A DNA stretch of 64,000 nucleotides from Schumannella luteola (GTDB taxonomy: Bacteria > Actinomycetota > Actinomycetes > Actinomycetales > Microbacteriaceae), in contig NZ_JACBZY010000001.1 in the NCBI RefSeq assembly GCF_013408685.1, positions 2,728,001-2,792,000 on the forward strand, read 5' to 3'. The first letter of the stretch is position 1. Each line of letters begins with the position of its first letter. The position numbers and the translations under genes were made by a program. The notes beneath the pieces were generated by a model. It searched no databases. It worked only from the letters and a program-made list of their open reading frames with translations, and was not told the origin of the DNA. Below, piece after piece: positions 6,914 to 15,947 of the stretch.

Positions 6914-9640
6914 CTAGCTCTCGCCGCCGGCGGAACCCGAGGTGCCGGCCGACACGTCGTGCAGACGGTAGCGGTCGATCGCCTGCTGCACGATCGACGG
7001 GTCGCCCTGACCGCGGCGCACGAGCGCCTGCAGCGCGCGCACCACCATCGACGGGCCATCGATCTTGAAGTCGCGGCGAGCGGCGGCACGCGTGTCGCTG
7101 AAGCCGAAGCCGTCGGCGCCGAGCGTGTAGTAGTCGCCCGGCACGAAGGGACGGATCTGGTCCTGCACGGCGTGCATGTAGTCCGAGACCGCGATCTTCG
7201 GGCCCTCGGCGTCAGCGAGCTTCTGCGTGACGTACGGGACCACGGGGGTCTCGTTCGGGAACAGGAAGTTGTGCTCGTCAGCGGCGAGGCCGTCGCGGCG
7301 CAGCTCCGTCCACGAGGTGACGCTCCAGACGTCGGCCGAGACGTTCCAGTCCTTCTGCAGCAGCTCCTGCGCCTCGAGCGCCCACGGCACGCCGACGCCC
7401 GAGGCGAGCAGCTGCACCTTGACACCCGGGTGCTCGTTCTTGCTGATCAGGTGGATGCCGCGCAGGATGCCGTCGACATCCGCATCCTCCGGCTCGGCCG
7501 GCTGGACCATCGGCTCGTTGTAGACCGTCAGGTAGTACATGACGTCGGGATCCGCGTGGGTTCCGCCGTACATGCGCTCGAGACCGGCGCGCACGATGTG
7601 ACCGAGCTCGTAGCCGTAGGCGGGGTCGTAGCTGACCACGGCCGGGTTGGTGGCCGAGAGCAGGTGCGAGTGGCCGTCGGCGTGCTGCAGGCCCTCACCC
7701 GTGAGGGTGGTGCGGCCGGCGGTGGCGCCGATGATGAACCCGCGCGCCATCTGGTCGCCGGCGGCCCACATGGCGTCGCCGGTGCGCTGGAACCCGAACA
7801 TCGAGTAGAAGACGTAGACCGGGATGAGCGGCTCGCCGTGGGTCGCGTACGAGGTGCCGGCCGCGGTGAACGCCGCGAAGGCGCCCGCCTCGTTGATGCC
7901 GACGTGCACGATCTGACCCTGCGGGCTCTCCTTGTACGCGAGCAGCAGCTCGCGGTCGACGGAGGTGTAGTGCTGCCCGTTGGGGTTGTAGATCTTCGCC
8001 GTCGGGAAGTAGGCGTCCATGCCGAAGGTGCGCGCCTCGTCCGGGATGATCGGGACGATGCGGTTGCCGAACTGCTTGTCGCGCAGCAGATCCTTCAGCA
8101 GGCGGGCGAAGGCCATCGTCGTGGCGATCTCCTGCTTGCCGGAGCCCTTCTTGACGACCGAGTAGGCCGACTCCTCGGGGAGCGTGACCGGCACGTGGGT
8201 GTGGCGGCGCTCGGGAAGGTAGCCGCCCAGCTCGCGACGACGCTCGTGCAGGTACTGGATCGCCTCGTCGTCCTGACCGGGGTGGTAGTACGGCGGCAGG
8301 TACGGGTTCTCCTCGAGCTGCGCGTCCGTGATCGGGATGCGCATCTCGTCGCGGAACTGCTTGAGGTCGTCGAGCGTGAGCTTCTTCATCTGGTGGGTCG
8401 CGTTGCGGCCCTCGAAGTGCGGCCCGAGGCCGTAGCCCTTGACGGTCTTCGCGAGGATGACGGTCGGCTGGCCCTTGTGCTCGGTCGCGGCCTTGAACGC
8501 GGCGTAGACCTTGCGGTAGTCGTGTCCGCCGCGCTTGAGGTTCCAGACCTGCTCGTCGGTGAAGTCCTTAACCAGCTCGAGCGTGCGGGGGTCGCGGCCG
8601 AAGAAGTTCTCGCGCACGTAGGCGCCGTTCTCGGCCTTGTAGGTCTGGTAGTCGCCGTCGGGCGTCTGGTTCATGAGGTTGACCAGGGCGCCCTCGGTGT
8701 CGCGGGCGAGCAGGTCATCCCACTCGCGGCCCCAGACGACCTTGATGACGTTCCAGCCGGCTCCGCGGAAGAAGCTCTCGAGCTCCTGGATGATCTTGCC
8801 GTTGCCGCGCACCGGGCCGTCGAGACGCTGCAGGTTGCAGTTGATCACGAAGTTGAGGTTGTCGAGGCCCTCGTTGGCCGCCCACTGCAGGGCGCCGCGG
8901 CTCTCGACCTCATCCATCTCGCCGTCGCCGAGGAAGGCCCAGACCTGGCTGGCCGACCGGTCGGCGATGCCGCGGTTGGTCAGGTACTTGTTCGACTGCG
9001 CCTGGTAGATCGCGTTGATCGGTCCGAGGCCCATCGACACGGTCGGGAACTGCCAGAAGTCGGGCATGAGCCGCGGGTGCGGGTACGACGAGAGGCCGTT
9101 GGGCGCGTGCGAGCGCTCCTGGCGGAAGCCGTCGAGCTGGTCGGTGCTGAGCCGGCCCTCGAGGAAGGCGCGGGCGTACATGCCGGGGGAGGCGTGGCCC
9201 TGGTAGAACACCTGGTCGCCGCCGCCGGCGGCGTCGGCGCCGCGGAAGAACCAGTTGTGGCCGGTCTCGTAGAGCGCCGCGGAGGAGGCGTAGGTCGAGA
9301 TGTGGCCGCCGACGCCGATGCCGGGGCGCTGCGCGCGGTGCACCGTGATGGCCGCGTTCCAGCGTATCCAGCGGCGGTAGCGGCGCTCGAGCTCCTCGTC
9401 GCCGGGGAAGGCGGGCTCGTTCTCGGGCGCGATCGTGTTGATGTAGTCGGTGGTGGGCACCATCGGCACGCCCAGCTGCAGCTCCTTGGAGCGCTTGAGC
9501 AGGCTCAGCATGACGTCGCGGCCGCGACCGCGGCCCTGCGCCTCGACGAGCGCGTCGAGGGATTCCTGCCACTCCGACGTCTCTTCGGGATCGCTGTCGA
9601 TGTGCTCCGACGAGTAGGGGTCCTGATCGTTGACCGTCAC
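6914..9640 (-). CDS. aceE: pyruvate dehydrogenase E1, homodimeric type
   Basis: ThDP-dependent decarboxylase of the pyruvate dehydrogenase complex; it passes acetyl groups to the lipoyl domain of E2 (sucB-type gene at 40.3 kb). 908 residues, the usual size for the single-chain AceE family. The ThDP/Mg motif [12 protein letters not shown] followed by [14 protein letters not shown] is intact, as is the N-terminal [14 protein letters not shown] substrate channel region. The GTG at 9640 is chosen because AGGAAGAGG lies upstream and the protein begins [13 protein letters not shown] ~110-nt leader separates it from a likely promoter at 9745-9750. Confidence 0.96.
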   Translation of the reverse strand: MTVNDQDPYSSEHIDSDPEETSEWQESLDALVEAQGRGRGRDVMLSLLKRSKELQLGVPMVPTTDYINTIAPENEPAFPGDEELERRYRRWIRWNAAITVHRAQRPGIGVGGHISTYASSAALYETGHNWFFRGADAAGGGDQVFYQGHASPGMYARAFLEGRLSTDQLDGFRQERSHAPNGLSSYPHPRLMPDFWQFPTVSMGLGPINAIYQAQSNKYLTNRGIADRSASQVWAFLGDGEMDEVESRGALQWAANEGLDNLNFVINCNLQRLDGPVRGNGKIIQELESFFRGAGWNVIKVVWGREWDDLLARDTEGALVNLMNQTPDGDYQTYKAENGAYVRENFFGRDPRTLELVKDFTDEQVWNLKRGGHDYRKVYAAFKAATEHKGQPTVILAKTVKGYGLGPHFEGRNATHQMKKLTLDDLKQFRDEMRIPITDAQLEENPYLPPYYHPGQDDEAIQYLHERRRELGGYLPERRHTHVPVTLPEESAYSVVKKGSGKQEIATTMAFARLLKDLLRDKQFGNRIVPIIPDEARTFGMDAYFPTAKIYNPNGQHYTSVDRELLLAYKESPQGQIVHVGINEAGAFAAFTAAGTSYATHGEPLIPVYVFYSMFGFQRTGDAMWAAGDQMARGFIIGATAGRTTLTGEGLQHADGHSHLLSATNPAVVSYDPAYGYELGHIVRAGLERMYGGTHADPDVMYYLTVYNEPMVQPAEPEDADVDGILRGIHLISKNEHPGVKVQLLASGVGVPWALEAQELLQKDWNVSADVWSVTSWTELRRDGLAADEHNFLFPNETPVVPYVTQKLADAEGPKIAVSDYMHAVQDQIRPFVPGDYYTLGADGFGFSDTRAAARRDFKIDGPSMVVRALQALVRRGQGDPSIVQQAIDRYRLHDVSAGTSGSAGGES

Positions 9641-9731
9641 CCTCGACCTCTTCCTGTGTGTCGCTCGGCGTGGCCGGTGGACCACGCTGCAGGCACGCAC
9701 GCGCGATCGTCCCGGGGTCGTGGGAAGGAGC

Positions 9732-9746
9732 GTGGTGCTCGACCAC
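9732..9746. promoter_or_regulatory. inverted repeat at the aceE promoter
   Basis: GTGGT-GCTCG-ACCAC, a perfect 5-bp inverted repeat that overlaps the end of the minus-strand -10 element. A related GTGGACCAC lies further into the leader at 9677-9685. Possible operator; regulator unknown. Confidence 0.4.
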
Positions 9747-9750
9747 TCTA
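9745..9750 (-). promoter_or_regulatory. -10 element for aceE
   Basis: TAGAGT on the minus strand, about 105 nt before the aceE GTG, in the divergent region with the peroxiredoxin gene. No clear -35. Confidence 0.4.
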
Positions 9751-9848
9751 TTGCGCACGGCGGACCCGAGCGCGCGAGCCGCAGCCGAGCATGCGCTGAG
9801 TGCGCCGCCGCGCAGGGAGGCGAACCGGTCATCGCGTCGGAACAGGCG

Positions 9849-9854
9849 TAGTAT
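9849..9854 (+). promoter_or_regulatory. -10 element for the peroxiredoxin gene
   Basis: TAGTAT, 56 nt before the ATG at 9911. This gives a short leader carrying the GGAAAGGA ribosome site, unlike the leaderless genes elsewhere in the window. Confidence 0.45.
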
Positions 9855-9910
9855 CACGCGCTGTGTCTGCCGGATCCCATCGGGGGCCGGCCGGAAAGGA
9901 ACGCACGTCC

Positions 9911-10387
9911 ATGGCTCTGGAGAACGACACCCAGGCACCCGATTTCGAGCTGCCGAACCAGTACGGCGAGCACATCCGCCTCAGCGACTTCCGCGGGGTG
10001 CGCCCGGTCGCGCTGGTCTTCTTCCCGCTCGCGTTCTCGAGCACCTGCACGGGCGAGCTCTGCGCCCTGCGCGACAACCTGGCGATGTTCAAGGAGAAGG
10101 GCGTCGAGCTGGTCGGCATCTCCGTCGACTCGAAGGCCACGCTGCGCGCGTGGGCCGAGCAGGAGGGCTACGACTTCACCCTGCTCGCCGACTTCTGGCC
10201 TCACGGCGACGTCGCGAAGGAGTACGGCGTGTTCCTCGAGCACAAGGGATTCGCGAACCGCGCCACCTTCGTGATCGACGCCCGCGGCATCATCCGCGCC
10301 TCGTTCATCACCGCGCCGGGCGAGGCCCGTTCGATCGACGAGTACCGCGAGGCCCTCGCCGAGGTGCTGCCGGCTCCGGTCGGCTGA
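9911..10387 (+). CDS. peroxiredoxin, AhpE/BCP type
   Basis: Thiol peroxidase of 158 residues that reduces peroxides in the cytoplasm. The thioredoxin fold is complete: APDFELPNQYGEHIRLSDF at the start and the active site PLAFSSTCTGELCALRD with peroxidatic Cys ~48. A second Cys follows four residues later (TCTGELC). The mycobacterial AhpE relative is a one-Cys enzyme, so this pair could form an intramolecular disulfide or be incidental. Strong GGAAAGGA ribosome site. Divergent from aceE. Confidence 0.9.
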   Translation: MALENDTQAPDFELPNQYGEHIRLSDFRGVRPVALVFFPLAFSSTCTGELCALRDNLAMFKEKGVELVGISVDSKATLRAWAEQEGYDFTLLADFWPHGDVAKEYGVFLEHKGFANRATFVIDARGIIRASFITAPGEARSIDEYREALAEVLPAPVG

Positions 10388-10411
10388 TCGCGGATCGACT
10401 GATCTGGTCGA

Positions 10412-10434
10412 CGGTCAGCCGAGCAGGCTGACCG
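10412..10434. terminator. hairpin at convergent gene ends
   Basis: Perfect 9-bp stem CGGTCAGCC/GGCTGACCG with loop GAGCA, between the peroxiredoxin and DUF1345 genes and overlapping the last codons of the latter. Plausible bidirectional terminator. Confidence 0.5.
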
Positions 10435-11131
10435 ACCGCGCGATCACCAGCGAAAGCAGCACGAAACCGCTGAGCGACTGCAGCATCATGAGCGCCTTCG
10501 CGCGATGCGAGAGCGGCATGGTGTCGGTCGCGCTGAACGCCATCGAGTTGCTCGCCGAGAAGTAGACGTAGTCGAAGTAGGCGGGTATCCAGTCGGCCTT
10601 CTGGGATGAGCCGCTCGCGACCTCGTCGATCGCGTCGTGGTCTTCGTCCTGCGGGAACCGGAAGTCGGCGGCGGGGAGGTCCGCACGCGCATCTCGGCGG
10701 CGGGCCACCGGTCCGCCGCGATCCATCTCCCAGTAGACAGCCGCGTAGATCGCGATGTTGGTCGCCCACACCTGCACGGCGGCCAGCAGCACCGCAGGCC
10801 CGTCGCCCCGCGACGCCGTGACCATCTCGACGATCAGCTGCACCAGCGCCACCTGATTGGCGACCAGGAGCACGAGGCTCACCGCGATCGACAGGCGGCG
10901 CGACCAGCGCTGCTCCCGTGCGAGCCGACGCGGGTTCAGGATCACCAGCGGCACGAACATCAGCAGCGCGATACCGGCGACGGCGGCACGCACCCGCGGA
11001 TCGAAGTCGCTCGGCAGCAGGAGGTAGAGCGCGAGCGCGACGAGGATGCCCAGGGCGACCGGCCAGCGGTGCTCGGCCTCGGCACGGAAGTCCTCGGACT
11101 GCGGGCTCGCGGATGTCGGCACAGGCGCCAC
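10415..11131 (-). CDS. DUF1345 family membrane protein
   Basis: 238 residues, GTG start. Hydrophobic segments lie near residues 25-42, 47-64, 80-104 and 115-135, with another at the C-terminus. The family signature is in the last third: YFDYVYFSASNSMAFSATDT, followed by QSLSGFVLLSLVIARSV. Function of DUF1345 proteins is unknown. A shorter paralogue with the same motif lies at 33558-34208. Convergent with the peroxiredoxin gene. The exact start is uncertain because no ribosome site or -10/start pair is obvious. Confidence 0.8.
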   Translation of the reverse strand: MAPVPTSASPQSEDFRAEAEHRWPVALGILVALALYLLLPSDFDPRVRAAVAGIALLMFVPLVILNPRRLAREQRWSRRLSIAVSLVLLVANQVALVQLIVEMVTASRGDGPAVLLAAVQVWATNIAIYAAVYWEMDRGGPVARRRDARADLPAADFRFPQDEDHDAIDEVASGSSQKADWIPAYFDYVYFSASNSMAFSATDTMPLSHRAKALMMLQSLSGFVLLSLVIARSVSLLG

Positions 11132-11236
11132 GTTAGGCCGCCGTGGTCGCCGCCGGCCCGCGTTGCCAGCCGCGGATCAGACGGCCGGGCCGCGACCGGT
11201 AGCATCGTCGCGTCCCGGCGTGCGCATCCGCCATCC

Positions 11237-11312
11237 GGGCTCTTAGCTCAGCTGGTAGAGCGCCTCGTTTACACCGAGGATGTCGGGGGTTCGAGTCCCT
11301 CAGGGCCCACCA
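11237..11312 (+). tRNA. tRNA-Val (anticodon TAC)
   Basis: 76-nt cloverleaf with encoded CCA. The acceptor stem GGGCTCT pairs with AGGGCCC (one G-T). The D arm is AGCTCAGCTGGTAGAGC. The anticodon stem CCTCG/CGAGG encloses TTTACAC, giving TAC. The T arm contains GGTTCGAGTCC. It reads GUA valine codons, which are rare in this GC-rich window. No integrase or duplicated 3' end lies nearby, so it is not a visible integration site. Confidence 0.95.
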
Positions 11313-11359
11313 CGTTCCGCCGCACCTCGCGCACGCGCCGCAGAGCTGAGGATCACCCC

Positions 11360-11365
11360 TAGAAT
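11360..11365 (+). promoter_or_regulatory. leaderless -10 for the permease gene
   Basis: TAGAAT, then 6 nt, then the ATG at 11372; no ribosome site. Confidence 0.6.
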
Positions 11366-11371
11366 CCGGGC

Positions 11372-14284
11372 ATGACCGGCGAACCCGACTCCGCTCGCGC
11401 GGACGACGACGCCCTCGCCGACGCCATCCTGGCCAGCTTCACGTCGGCGATCCCGGTCATCACTCCGGTTCCCGACCTCGTCGACGACGCGGACGACGAT
11501 CTCGAGCAGTCTGACGCGGGGCACGCCGACGGCGGGCGATCCGATGTCGAGCAGCCCGACGGCGGGCGAGCCGACGACGAGTCGGCATCGCCCGTGGCGT
11601 CCGCCGAACTCGATGACCACCTCGGCCCGCTGGCGCCGCTGACGCCCGCTCCCGTGATCCCGCTCGCCGTCGATGACGCCCAGGCCGCTGCCGCTCAGCC
11701 CGACTCCTCGCCGACGGAGGCGCCCGCTTCCACGGCGGTGGATGCCGGTCCGTGGTCGGGTGCCCCGGCACCGGCGGCGTCCTTCACGGCCACGGCACAG
11801 CTCCCCCTGCCGCCCGCCGAGCTGCTCGACCAGCTGCTCTCGGCTCCGACCACATCCGAACCGGCGCTGGCGGTCGCGACGGGTCCGCTGCCTCCCGCCT
11901 CACCCGCGGCCGAGAAGCCGGCGGGCACGGGTCTGCTCGGCGGATTCGCCGCAGGGGACGACGACCTCGAGACCACGCTCGCCGCGCGTCTGCGCGATCT
12001 CGCACCGCCCGATCCGGCCGCGGCCGTGCCGTCGCACGCGGCACCCGCGCCGCCGTCCGGGTCGGCGGCTCCGCTCACGGGAGAGGCCCCGTCCCCGTCC
12101 GCGGCGCTGTTCGAACCAGCAGTATCCGACGAGGTCGCCGGAGCGGTCGACGCCAGCGACTCGATGTCCCGCGACTGGTCGGCGGCGCCCCCGCCGGCCT
12201 TCGCACCGCCGCCGTTGGTCGAGCCGCCGACCTGGGCCGCCGGATTCGCCGCTGACGCCGCCGACTCCGCTGGCGCCGGAGCGGGGCAGGCTGCGCCGGA
12301 TGCCACGGAGCCATCCCGGGAACCCGCCGCGGCCGACGAGTCGGATCCGCGGCTCGAACCCGAGGCGTCTCCCGAACCGACCTCAGCCGAGTCCGAGTCG
12401 GGCGCGGCTCCGAGCGCTCCGGCCCCGGTGCAGGACGCCGTCGATCTCTCCGCCTTCGCGGCCCCCGACGGACCGCCGTCGGGCGTGATCACCCTCCCGC
12501 CCGAGGCGTGGCTCGCCGAACTCGCCGACGCCGATCGGCCGCTCAGCCTGTCACCGACGCCAGATCGGCGATCGCTGGTCGACCCTCGGCTGAGCGCCGC
12601 CGCGACCAGCGACTCCGGCTACTCCGACGACGATGACGGCTCCGTCGATCCCGAGGATCGAGTCGTCGGCAGCTGGGGGCCGACGAGCGCGGCCACCGCA
12701 GCGCGGGCGCTGCACCCCGACGACGCCCCCGTCCCCAGCTGGAACGCCGAGGTCGAGCTCGCGAGCGACGCAGGACCCGATGCCGAGCCGGAGCTGCCGG
12801 CAGCGGCCGCCGAGGCGACGACCGCCGTCGCCATCGCGGCCCGCCTTCCGCGCACCTTCGGCATCGAGTTCGGCACGACTGAGCCCGCCCCCGCCGAGCA
12901 GCGCGCCGGGCGCGCCCCCCGCCTGTTCTGGCTGGCGTTCGCGCCGACCGCCTCGGTGCTGCTGCTGGGGATCGGAGCCGGACTCGTCGCCGGAGGCGCC
13001 AGCCTGCGCCAGGCCGTCGTCGCCGTGATCGTCGGCGCCGCGGTGTCGGCTCTCCCCATCTCGCTCGCGGTGCTCGCCGGCCGATGGAGCGGTCAGCCCG
13101 CCCTCGTCACCTCGCGGGCGGTGTTCGGCGTCGTCGGCAACGCGGTGCCCGCTCTGCTCGCCGTGCTCACCCGCGTCGGATGGGCCGGCGCCCTCCTCTG
13201 GCTGACGGCGGATGCGGCGGGCGGTGTCGCCGCGGCGGCCGGGCTGGGCGACGCCGGCCTGATCCGGGTCGTCGCGCTGGTGGCCGGCATCCTGCTCGCC
13301 GGGTCGATCGCCGTGTTCGGATACGGCCTGCTCAGCGGGGTGCAGGCCGCTGCGACGGTCGTCGGCGCGACCGCCGTGGTCGCGATCGTCGCGCTGACCC
13401 TGCCGCGCCTCGACCTCTCCGCGGCCCTCGCGGTGCCCGACGGCAGCTGGTCCCTCGTCGTCGGAGGCGCCGCCCTGGTCGTCGCCGTGGGCGGACTCGC
13501 GCTGGTGCAGTCGATCGGCGACCTCGCCCGTTACCAGCGCTCGACCGGCGCCGCGTCGGCGCACAGCGCCGCGGCGGTGGCCGGCGCGACCCTCCCGACC
13601 GTGATCCTGGTCGGATGGGGAGCGCTGCTCGCCGCGTCGGACCGTGATCTGGGCCTCGAGCTGACGACCACGCCGATCGCCACGCTGACCGGCCTGCTGC
13701 CCGCGGCGGCCGCCATCCCCCTGCTGGTCGCCGTGGCGCTGAGCGGTGTCGCCGGCGCCGCAGTCGCGACCTACTCCGGCGGCCTCGCGATCACGGCGGC
13801 TGGGGTGCGCGCGCCGCGACCGCTCGTCACGGTCCCGGCCGCGCTGGTCGCCGCGCTCGTGGCGGTGGTGCTGCTCGGCGCGAAGGTCGACGCGTCCGCG
13901 CTGCTGCGCGATGCAGCCGTGACCCTCGCGGTGCCGGTCGCCGCCTGGGCCGGTCTCGTCGGCGGCGACCTGCTGCTGCGCACGCGACGCCTGCACACCC
14001 CCTCGCTGCTGCGGCGCGGCGGCATCTACCCCGATGTGCGACCCGTCGCGATCGCGCTGCTCGTCGTGCTCACGGCACTCGGCTGGCTTCTGGTCGACTC
14101 CTCGCTGCCGGGTCTCGCCTGGCAGGGCGGGCTGCTGCCCCTGCTGGGCCCTGACGCCGCCGCGGCTCGACCCGGTGTTCTCGCCGCCCTCGTCGGCGGG
14201 CTGCTCGCCGGCCTCCTGCTGGGCCTTGGCACGGTGCGGCGACAGGAGCGCTCGGTCGTCGAGCCGGGGCCCGCCGACTCCTAG
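11372..14284 (+). CDS. NCS1/cytosine-permease-like transporter with long disordered N-terminus
   Basis: 970 residues in two unlike halves. Residues 1 to ~490 are low-complexity, rich in Ala, Pro, Asp, Glu and Ser, with an imperfect Asp/Gly/Gln repeat near residues 45-70 and no recognisable fold. From LPRTFGIEF (~493) onward, about 12 membrane segments resemble nucleobase:cation symporter-1 permeases: TSRAVFGVVGNAVPA, YGLLSGVQAA, QSIGDLARYQRS, and a late GGIYPDVRP loop. Substrate cannot be predicted. The hydrophilic extension presumably faces the cytoplasm. NIF3 follows 9 nt after the stop, but with its own leaderless promoter. The permease assignment is by resemblance only. Confidence 0.75.
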   Translation: MTGEPDSARADDDALADAILASFTSAIPVITPVPDLVDDADDDLEQSDAGHADGGRSDVEQPDGGRADDESASPVASAELDDHLGPLAPLTPAPVIPLAVDDAQAAAAQPDSSPTEAPASTAVDAGPWSGAPAPAASFTATAQLPLPPAELLDQLLSAPTTSEPALAVATGPLPPASPAAEKPAGTGLLGGFAAGDDDLETTLAARLRDLAPPDPAAAVPSHAAPAPPSGSAAPLTGEAPSPSAALFEPAVSDEVAGAVDASDSMSRDWSAAPPPAFAPPPLVEPPTWAAGFAADAADSAGAGAGQAAPDATEPSREPAAADESDPRLEPEASPEPTSAESESGAAPSAPAPVQDAVDLSAFAAPDGPPSGVITLPPEAWLAELADADRPLSLSPTPDRRSLVDPRLSAAATSDSGYSDDDDGSVDPEDRVVGSWGPTSAATAARALHPDDAPVPSWNAEVELASDAGPDAEPELPAAAAEATTAVAIAARLPRTFGIEFGTTEPAPAEQRAGRAPRLFWLAFAPTASVLLLGIGAGLVAGGASLRQAVVAVIVGAAVSALPISLAVLAGRWSGQPALVTSRAVFGVVGNAVPALLAVLTRVGWAGALLWLTADAAGGVAAAAGLGDAGLIRVVALVAGILLAGSIAVFGYGLLSGVQAAATVVGATAVVAIVALTLPRLDLSAALAVPDGSWSLVVGGAALVVAVGGLALVQSIGDLARYQRSTGAASAHSAAAVAGATLPTVILVGWGALLAASDRDLGLELTTTPIATLTGLLPAAAAIPLLVAVALSGVAGAAVATYSGGLAITAAGVRAPRPLVTVPAALVAALVAVVLLGAKVDASALLRDAAVTLAVPVAAWAGLVGGDLLLRTRRLHTPSLLRRGGIYPDVRPVAIALLVVLTALGWLLVDSSLPGLAWQGGLLPLLGPDAAAARPGVLAALVGGLLAGLLLGLGTVRRQERSVVEPGPADS

Positions 14285-14287
14285 ACT
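14282..14287 (+). promoter_or_regulatory. leaderless -10 for the NIF3 gene
   Basis: TAGACT, 6 nt before the ATG at 14294. Its TAG is also the stop codon of the preceding permease gene. Confidence 0.6.
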
Positions 14288-14293
14288 GGGCGG

Positions 14294-15106
14294 ATGCCGA
14301 CCCTCGCCGACGTCACCGCGGTCGCCGAGCGGCTCTGGCCCGCCGCGGGCACGGAGTCGTGGGATGCGCCGGGCCTGCTCGCCGGGGTGCCGACGGCGCC
14401 GATCACGCGCATCCACCTCGCCCTCGACGCGACCGTCGCCACGGCCCGCGAGGCGGTCGATCTCGGCGCCGAGCTGCTGCTCGTGCACCACCCGCTGCTG
14501 CTGCGCGGCGTGACGAGCGTGGCGGAGGATCGCTACAAGGGCGCCGTGATCGGCACCCTGCTGCGCGGGGGATGCGCCCTGCTCGCCGCGCACACGAACG
14601 CCGACGTCGTGCCGACCGGCACCTCGGCGGTGCTGGCCGACCGGATCGGGCTGCGAGGCTCGACCCCGCTGGTCGCCGGCGAGAGCGCCGGATACGGCCT
14701 CGGCCGCGTGGGCGAGCTCGACGCACCCGAGACGCTGCGCCGGTTCGCTCAGCGGGTCGGCGACGCGATCCCCGCGACGGTCGGCGGCGTCCGCGTCGCA
14801 GGGGATCCCGAGCGCCTGGTCCGCACGGTCGCGCTCTGCGCCGGAGCCGGCGACTCGCTGCTCACGCACCCGGCCGTGCTCGCCGCCGACGTGTACCTGA
14901 CGAGCGACCTGCGGCACCATCCCGCCTCCGAGGCCATCGAGAACGCCGGCGTCGCGGGCGGACCCGCGCTCGTCGACATCGCGCACTGGGCCGCCGAGTC
15001 GCTCTGGCTCGACACCGCCGCCGCCGAGCTGCGGCGCGAGCTGCCGGGCGTCGAGACCACGGTCAGCGCCCTCAGCACCGATCCCTGGACCTTCCGCGTC
15101 GACTGA
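14294..15106 (+). CDS. NIF3-family dinuclear metal protein
   Basis: 270-residue NIF3/YbgI-family protein. In E. coli YbgI the fold binds two metals; the family is linked to GTP cyclohydrolase I type 2, but the activity is unsettled. Metal-site motifs are present: LLLVHHPLLLRG, AAHTNADV, TSDLRHHPASEA and VDIAHWAAE. The N-terminal WDAPGLLAG corresponds to the WDNxGLQ family start. It is followed 61 nt later by its usual actinobacterial partner, the DUF164 coiled-coil protein. Confidence 0.88.
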   Translation: MPTLADVTAVAERLWPAAGTESWDAPGLLAGVPTAPITRIHLALDATVATAREAVDLGAELLLVHHPLLLRGVTSVAEDRYKGAVIGTLLRGGCALLAAHTNADVVPTGTSAVLADRIGLRGSTPLVAGESAGYGLGRVGELDAPETLRRFAQRVGDAIPATVGGVRVAGDPERLVRTVALCAGAGDSLLTHPAVLAADVYLTSDLRHHPASEAIENAGVAGGPALVDIAHWAAESLWLDTAAAELRRELPGVETTVSALSTDPWTFRVD

Positions 15107-15167
15107 TCCCGGCCCCGCCGCCGATCGCGCCGCACCCGAACCGCCACCACGAGACGAGAGACATCGA

Positions 15168-15902
15168 ATGAAGGCCGCACCCGCCGACCAGGCCCTGCTG
15201 CTCGAACTGCAGGAGCTCGACACGCGCATCCACCGCGTCAGCATCCAGCTCGCGAAGCTGCCCGAGCAGGAGGAGCTGCGCGCGATCGCCGAGGGCCGCG
15301 ACGTGCTGCGGCAGGAGCTCGCGCAGAAGAACGGCTCACTCGAAGACGCGCAGACCGAGCTGAAGCGCACCGAGGCCGACGTCGCGGTGGTGGATGCGCG
15401 CATCGCCCGCGACGGCGACCGTCTGCAGGCCAGCACCTCGGTGAAGGACATCCAGGGCCTCGAGCAGGAGCTCGCAGCCCTGCAGAAGCGCAAGAGCGAT
15501 CTCGAGGACATCGAGCTCGCCGTCATGGAGACGATCGAGGAGCGCACCGCCGAGGTCGAGAAGACGCGCGCCGGGCTCGCCGATCTCGAGCAGCGCGCCG
15601 CCGATGCGCAGTCCCGGCTCAGCGCCGCGCAGGACAAGCTGAGCAGCGACGGCGTCGCCGCCGAGACCGCCCGCGGGGGATTGCTTCCGCGCATCCCCGC
15701 CGACCTGCTCGCGCTCTACGAGAAGCAGCGCGCCCGCTACGGGATCGGCGCCTCGCTGCTGCAGCGCGGCGTGTCCGTCGCCGCCGGCGTGGCGCTCAAC
15801 GCGAGCGACCTGACCGTCGTGCGCGCCGCCGCCCCCGACGACGTGCTTCTCTGCCCGGAGTCGCAGGCGATCCTGGTGCGCACCGACGACTCCGGTCTCT
15901 GA
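15168..15902 (+). CDS. DUF164-type coiled-coil protein with degenerate zinc ribbon
   Basis: 244 residues. Residues ~10-165 form a long antiparallel coiled coil rich in Glu, Leu and Arg. The C-terminus aligns with the C4 zinc-ribbon part of this family, but only one of four cysteines is left: where family members have CGGC the sequence reads VSVAAGVALNASDL, and the second pair is CPESQAILVR. The zinc site is therefore lost. Encoded directly after NIF3, as in most actinobacteria. Function unknown. Confidence 0.82.
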   Translation: MKAAPADQALLLELQELDTRIHRVSIQLAKLPEQEELRAIAEGRDVLRQELAQKNGSLEDAQTELKRTEADVAVVDARIARDGDRLQASTSVKDIQGLEQELAALQKRKSDLEDIELAVMETIEERTAEVEKTRAGLADLEQRAADAQSRLSAAQDKLSSDGVAAETARGGLLPRIPADLLALYEKQRARYGIGASLLQRGVSVAAGVALNASDLTVVRAAAPDDVLLCPESQAILVRTDDSGL

Positions 15903-15947
15903 GCCTCACCACGGCGGCGAGCCACGACAGGATCTGAGGGCCACGCG

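Noticed and set aside
11237-11312. tRNA-Val as an integration site for a mobile element
   Set aside because: No integrase, no direct repeat of the tRNA 3' end, and flanking genes look like core genome.
12551-15694. 1047-codon minus-strand frame across the permease and NIF3 genes
   Set aside because: Low-complexity Arg/Gly/Gln-rich shadow of well-supported plus-strand genes.
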